From contig NZ_AOIB01000028.1 of assembly GCF_000337675.1 (NCBI RefSeq), positions 311,481 to 375,480 on the forward strand: a stretch of DNA of 64,000 bases, written 5' to 3'. This document shows positions 60,879-64,000 of the stretch, piece after piece. The position numbers and the translations under genes are program-made. Under the pieces are notes generated by a model. It had not been told where the DNA came from. It did no database searches and saw only the letters and a list, made by a program, of their open reading frames with translations. How positions within the stretch are numbered: the stretch's first letter is position 1; every line of letters begins with the position of its first letter. Source of the stretch: Natronococcus amylolyticus DSM 10524 (GTDB lineage Archaea; Halobacteriota; Halobacteria; Halobacteriales; Natrialbaceae).

Positions 60879-62276
60879 TTACGTGCTCGATATAACTCCA
60901 CCGGCAGAAATATAGTAATAAAGGACGAATGCAGCGGCCAGAACCCACTGACCGGGATGAACATCTTCTCCCTCACCCATTGCGGTCTTGACCAGCGGAT
61001 AGCTAATGATACCAGCTGCGAGGCCATCTGCGATGGAAGCCGTAAGCGGCATAACGGTGATTGTGAGACCGCTCGAAATGAGCCATGCGGGGTGTTCCCA
61101 GTTGATATCGGTCACGCCCTGGAGCATGATAATGCCAACGACTACCAATGCCAGATACGATGCGTATTGCGGGATCGCAGCGATAAGTGGAACAGCCGCC
61201 AACGAGAGCAAGAAGAGCGCGCCGACAGTAAGCGCGGTCATACCGGTCCGACCTCCCTCCTCGATTCCGGTCGAGCTCTCGATGTATGTCGTGACTGTCG
61301 AAGTGCCCACCATCGCACCGAATGTGGTACCGACCGCGTCTGCCATCAGCGGTTTTTCCATCTCCGGGAGGTCGCCGTCCTCGTCGAGGAAACCGCCGAA
61401 CTGCGAGACACCGATGAGCGTGCCTGCAGTATCAAAGAAATCTACGAAAAAGAAGGTAAACACGACTACTACAAACGTTGCCGGATCAATCTGGTGGAAG
61501 CCCTCGAGAAAAGCTCCGGCCAGCGGCGTAATATCATACTGCGGAGATGCGAGTTCGGCCGGCGCAAGAACGCCGCGTTCGACGACACCAGCGAGCGTAA
61601 GCGCCCAGCCCGCAATCGCCGTCGTGATGATACCGATGATAATTGCACCGGTGATGCCGCGAGCGTACAGGATGAACGTGAACATCAGTCCTCCAAGTGC
61701 GACGAGCGCCACAGGATCGGTCGCGACATCGTTTAACTGAACTAACGTCGCATCGTATGCCACGATAACGTTCATTTCGATCAATCCCAGCAAAAGCAAG
61801 AACAATCCAATCCCTGCGCCGACAGCGAACTTGACCGGTGCCGGGAACAGTTCGATAATGTAGCGTCTTGCACCGAAGTACGTCAGTGCCATGAAAATTA
61901 TTCCTTCGACGAACACCGCAGCGAGTGCGGTTTGCCATGGAACGCCCAGTAGTATCACAACGGTGAACGCGAAGTACGCGTTCAACCCCATTCCGGGCGC
62001 TAATCCGAAGGGACGATTCGCGTGAAATGCCATCACGAGTATGGCGGCGACAGCCGCCAGAATGGTTGCGATCGCAATCATCTGGAATACCTCCTGATCT
62101 GTGTAACCCTCAATCTCGATCGCTTCCGAGAGGATTGCAGGGTTGACGATGATAATGTACGACATCGTGAGGAACGTCGTCGTACCTGCAATCACCTCTG
62201 TTCTCAAATCTGTGTCGTATTCTTCGAACCCAAAGTACTCTGCTAATCGCGATCCTGAGTCACGTGACTTCGACAT
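60879..62276 (-). CDS. AzgA-type hypoxanthine/guanine/adenine permease (NCS2)
   Basis: 465 aa, about 12-14 helices. AEYFGFEEYDTDLRTEVIAG, TTFLTMSYIIIVNPAILSEA, LAPGMGLNAYFAFTVV, the DFFDTAGTLIGVSQ motif and FGAMVGTSTVTTYIESSTGI are AzgA hallmarks. It takes up purine bases with protons, giving substrate for adenine deaminase and xanthine dehydrogenase. The start is MSKSRDSGSRLAEYF. Confidence 0.92.
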   Translation of the reverse strand: MSKSRDSGSRLAEYFGFEEYDTDLRTEVIAGTTTFLTMSYIIIVNPAILSEAIEIEGYTDQEVFQMIAIATILAAVAAILVMAFHANRPFGLAPGMGLNAYFAFTVVILLGVPWQTALAAVFVEGIIFMALTYFGARRYIIELFPAPVKFAVGAGIGLFLLLLGLIEMNVIVAYDATLVQLNDVATDPVALVALGGLMFTFILYARGITGAIIIGIITTAIAGWALTLAGVVERGVLAPAELASPQYDITPLAGAFLEGFHQIDPATFVVVVFTFFFVDFFDTAGTLIGVSQFGGFLDEDGDLPEMEKPLMADAVGTTFGAMVGTSTVTTYIESSTGIEEGGRTGMTALTVGALFLLSLAAVPLIAAIPQYASYLALVVVGIIMLQGVTDINWEHPAWLISSGLTITVMPLTASIADGLAAGIISYPLVKTAMGEGEDVHPGQWVLAAAFVLYYYISAGGVISST

Positions 62277-62719
62277 ATGCTGTACGTCATTCTATACCAT
62301 CCTATATGTTTCCCTATCTCACCATTTTCGAAATGAAACACTATGGGTGCTCACTGTTTGCTGACATCCTCGCATGACTGAAGTCGTGGAGTTCCCGTCA
62401 CAGACGGTGGTCCTACGGGTTGAGGAGGTTCGCGGGTCCGCAGTTCCCGCATCTGAAGACTTCCGATAGACCCACTCGGAGCGATGAGAAACTACCGTTG
62501 AATACCAGTCATAGCCAATATGTGCGTTCAACATATACAAACAAGATCTATTATCCATATTAAGACGACACATCTAATCAGTTCTTGGGACTGAACAGCC
62601 CTTACATTTACACCAGTATGGCTGTAATTTCTGAAGGCACGGAAGACAAATCACCAGACCTGAGACCCTCGAGATGTACACGAGCAAGTGCCAAGTCTTG
62701 ATAAACGTGACTGCGGAAT
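62277..62719. other. Gene-poor interval with an IS200/IS605-like scar
   Basis: From about 62369 (ctgacatcctcgcatgactg...gtcgtggagttcccgtc, then cctacgggttgaggaggttc) the text resembles the ends of haloarchaeal IS200/IS605 elements, as recalled; no tnpA or tnpB frame is present. The rest (62490-62719) is AT-rich and holds no supported gene. Confidence 0.4.
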
Positions 62720-63538
62720 TTATGTCTCGTCTTTGACTATCTCAGAGCTTCTTCTATGCATATTGACGTTCACCTCGATGACGTTCGCCACTTTTGTTAC
62801 CAAATCAATGATTCTCTGGCACTCAGAATCCTCCCCGAACATACTTTTCGGACCGGAGACACTCAGAGATCCCAGAACAGTTCCATCCCGGGATCTAATT
62901 GGAGCACCAATAGCTTGGAAACCCTCGATCTCTTCTTCATTGTTATGAGAGAACCCTTGTTCACGAATGTCAGCCAATTCTTCGAATAGACGGTCTTTGC
63001 AGGTAATCGTCTGCTCGGTACGAGCGGGCAAGCCATAGCGGTCAATAATCATTTCCACTCGCTCTCGGGGAAGATATGCAAGAATTGCTTTCCCTGAAGC
63101 GGTAATATGAAGATAGTCTCGTTGCTGGAATTTGGCCATTTGGTAGCCGTCGCCAACTGCCTGTTCTCCTTTCGATTTATACAAATTGTGTCCACGGCCG
63201 CTCTCCTCAACAACCAAGTGAGCGTACTGTCCTGTTTCTGCGGCTAAGTTATCGACCTCGCTTTTCCCTATCGTATAGAGAAGGCTTTGATTCCGAACGT
63301 ATTCTCCAAAGATCAGCATATCATACGATAACCGATAGCGGTCATCATCTTTCCTAACGAGACCACCCTTTTCAAGAGATTTGAGGTAGGTATACGTCGT
63401 ACTCTTTGACTCACCAAGATGATTAGCGAGCTCTGTAACACCTGCACCATTCAAGTGCATAAGGGCGCGTATGATATCGATTGCGTTGAGCACAGTCGTT
63501 AGTGTACGTGGATCAGATTTTGTGTCGTCAGTTGGCAT
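62720..63538 (-). CDS. IclR-family transcription regulator
   Basis: 272 aa. The N-terminal winged helix is LNAIDIIRALMHLNGAGVTE then LANHLGESKSTTYTYLKSLE; the C-terminal effector domain reads HLVVEESGRGHNLYKSKGEQ, YLHITASGKAILAYLPRERV, GFSHNNEEEIEGFQAIGAPI, LGSLSVSGPKSMF. IclR proteins respond to small organic acids or ureides. It is divergent from the dihydropyrimidinase-family gene and is the likely controller of this purine region. Confidence 0.9.
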   Translation of the reverse strand: MPTDDTKSDPRTLTTVLNAIDIIRALMHLNGAGVTELANHLGESKSTTYTYLKSLEKGGLVRKDDDRYRLSYDMLIFGEYVRNQSLLYTIGKSEVDNLAAETGQYAHLVVEESGRGHNLYKSKGEQAVGDGYQMAKFQQRDYLHITASGKAILAYLPRERVEMIIDRYGLPARTEQTITCKDRLFEELADIREQGFSHNNEEEIEGFQAIGAPIRSRDGTVLGSLSVSGPKSMFGEDSECQRIIDLVTKVANVIEVNVNMHRRSSEIVKDET

Positions 63539-63687
63539 AGCACAGTATCAAAGGTAAACCCTCTTCAATATTTTGTCAGTGTTCAATATATACGAACGCC
63601 CCATCTGATTGTAACACTCTCGATGGTCCAATCTGAACTGTCCAGCCAGTGCAATCAATTATATAGCCGTGTACAGAAAAGCAGACC

Positions 63688-64000
63688 ATGACCATCGATA
63701 CAGTAATTAGTGGAGGCACGCTTGTTACCAGCCAGAATACGCTTTCTAGCGATTTGGCGATAGATGATGGAGCTATCGTAGGAATCGGCGACAAAGACTG
63801 TATGCCGGAACCCGAGGAAACTATCGATGCTTCGGGGCTTCTTGTGATGCCTGGTGTAATCGACCCGCATGTGCATATCGATGATCATGTTTCTCTCGAC
63901 ACGTACGAGACGGCCACCAGTGCTGCTGCGCTAGGCGGTGTCACGACGGTCATTGACTTCGCTTGGCAGTCGTATGTCAGTGAAGATAGTCCCTGGAAAA
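63688..64000 (+). CDS. Dihydropyrimidinase/allantoinase-family hydrolase (5' part)
   Basis: The first 104 codons before the window ends. MTIDTVISGGTLVTSQNTLS, then ASGLLVMPGVIDPHVHIDD (metal-binding HVH) and GGVTTVIDFAWQ, typical of the cyclic-amide amidohydrolases (dihydropyrimidinase, hydantoinase, allantoinase). In a purine island allantoinase is attractive, but the active-site residues that decide specificity lie beyond the edge. The TATA box attatatag at 63658-63666 gives a short or leaderless start. Confidence 0.85.
   Translation, partial: MTIDTVISGGTLVTSQNTLSSDLAIDDGAIVGIGDKDCMPEPEETIDASGLLVMPGVIDPHVHIDDHVSLDTYETATSAAALGGVTTVIDFAWQSYVSEDSPWK

Noticed and set aside
1-64000. tRNA or rRNA genes
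   Set aside because: No stretch with the conserved tRNA arms or rRNA core sequences was recognised by eye; a covariance search would be decisive.

Overview
The window reads as a haloarchaeal sequence, probably Natrialbales-like, and possibly part of a megaplasmid or accessory chromosome region. The predicted proteins are rich in acidic residues. Regulators are of typical haloarchaeal families (HTH-10/Bat, DUF7344, HalOD1). Tat-dependent lipoprotein signals (RR...LAGC) occur on transporter binding proteins. TATA-box promoters sit about 25 bases before leaderless or nearly leaderless starts, and same-strand genes often overlap by 4 bases (ATGA). No rRNA, tRNA or CRISPR was recognised.

Region 1 (1-31.6 kb) is a heavily rearranged accessory zone. 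Eight whole or partial copies of one helix-turn-helix gene family lie here, which I label HTH-R. Several carry the same 40-43 bp inverted repeat just beyond the stop codon. Among them are toxin-antitoxin style pairs (two nucleotidyltransferase/HEPN pairs and one PIN/antitoxin pair), a selenium-binding-protein/methanethiol oxidase with a ferredoxin, a glutamate-1-semialdehyde aminomutase-like enzyme, a ketopantoate-reductase/hydrolase fusion, DUF7344 and HalOD1 proteins, a symporter with its small partner, an SDR and an acyl-CoA ligase with a palindromic operator, and a subtilase whose two halves are now about 7.6 kb apart. IS200/IS605-type ends and a 504 bp element with 15 bp perfect terminal repeats are also present.

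Region 2 (31.7-48.5 kb) is a catabolic region. A Bat-type regulator is divergent from hyuA-hyuB, an isochorismatase-family amidase and a PEP-mutase/isocitrate-lyase-family enzyme. A spermidine/putrescine-type ABC importer (potDABC order) faces them. Next comes an operon of enoyl-CoA hydratase, ADP-forming acyl-CoA synthetase, a second enoyl-CoA hydratase, nitrilase and an Lrp regulator. The HyuAB plus isochorismatase-family combination resembles the N-methylhydantoin to N-carbamoylsarcosine to sarcosine steps of creatinine breakdown; the substrate is inference.

Region 3 (48.6-53 kb) has an IS6-derived miniature element, a tripartite tricarboxylate transporter (tctCBA) and an IS6-family transposase that has lost two catalytic residues and carries an in-frame stop.

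Region 4 (53-64 kb) is a purine-use island: XdhC, the iron-sulfur and molybdenum subunits of a xanthine-dehydrogenase-type enzyme with no FAD subunit in view, adenine deaminase, a xanthine/uracil-type NCS2 permease, an AzgA-type permease, an IclR regulator, and the start of a dihydropyrimidinase/allantoinase-family hydrolase cut by the window end. Together these could import purines, deaminate adenine to hypoxanthine, oxidise it to xanthine and urate, and open cyclic ureide products.
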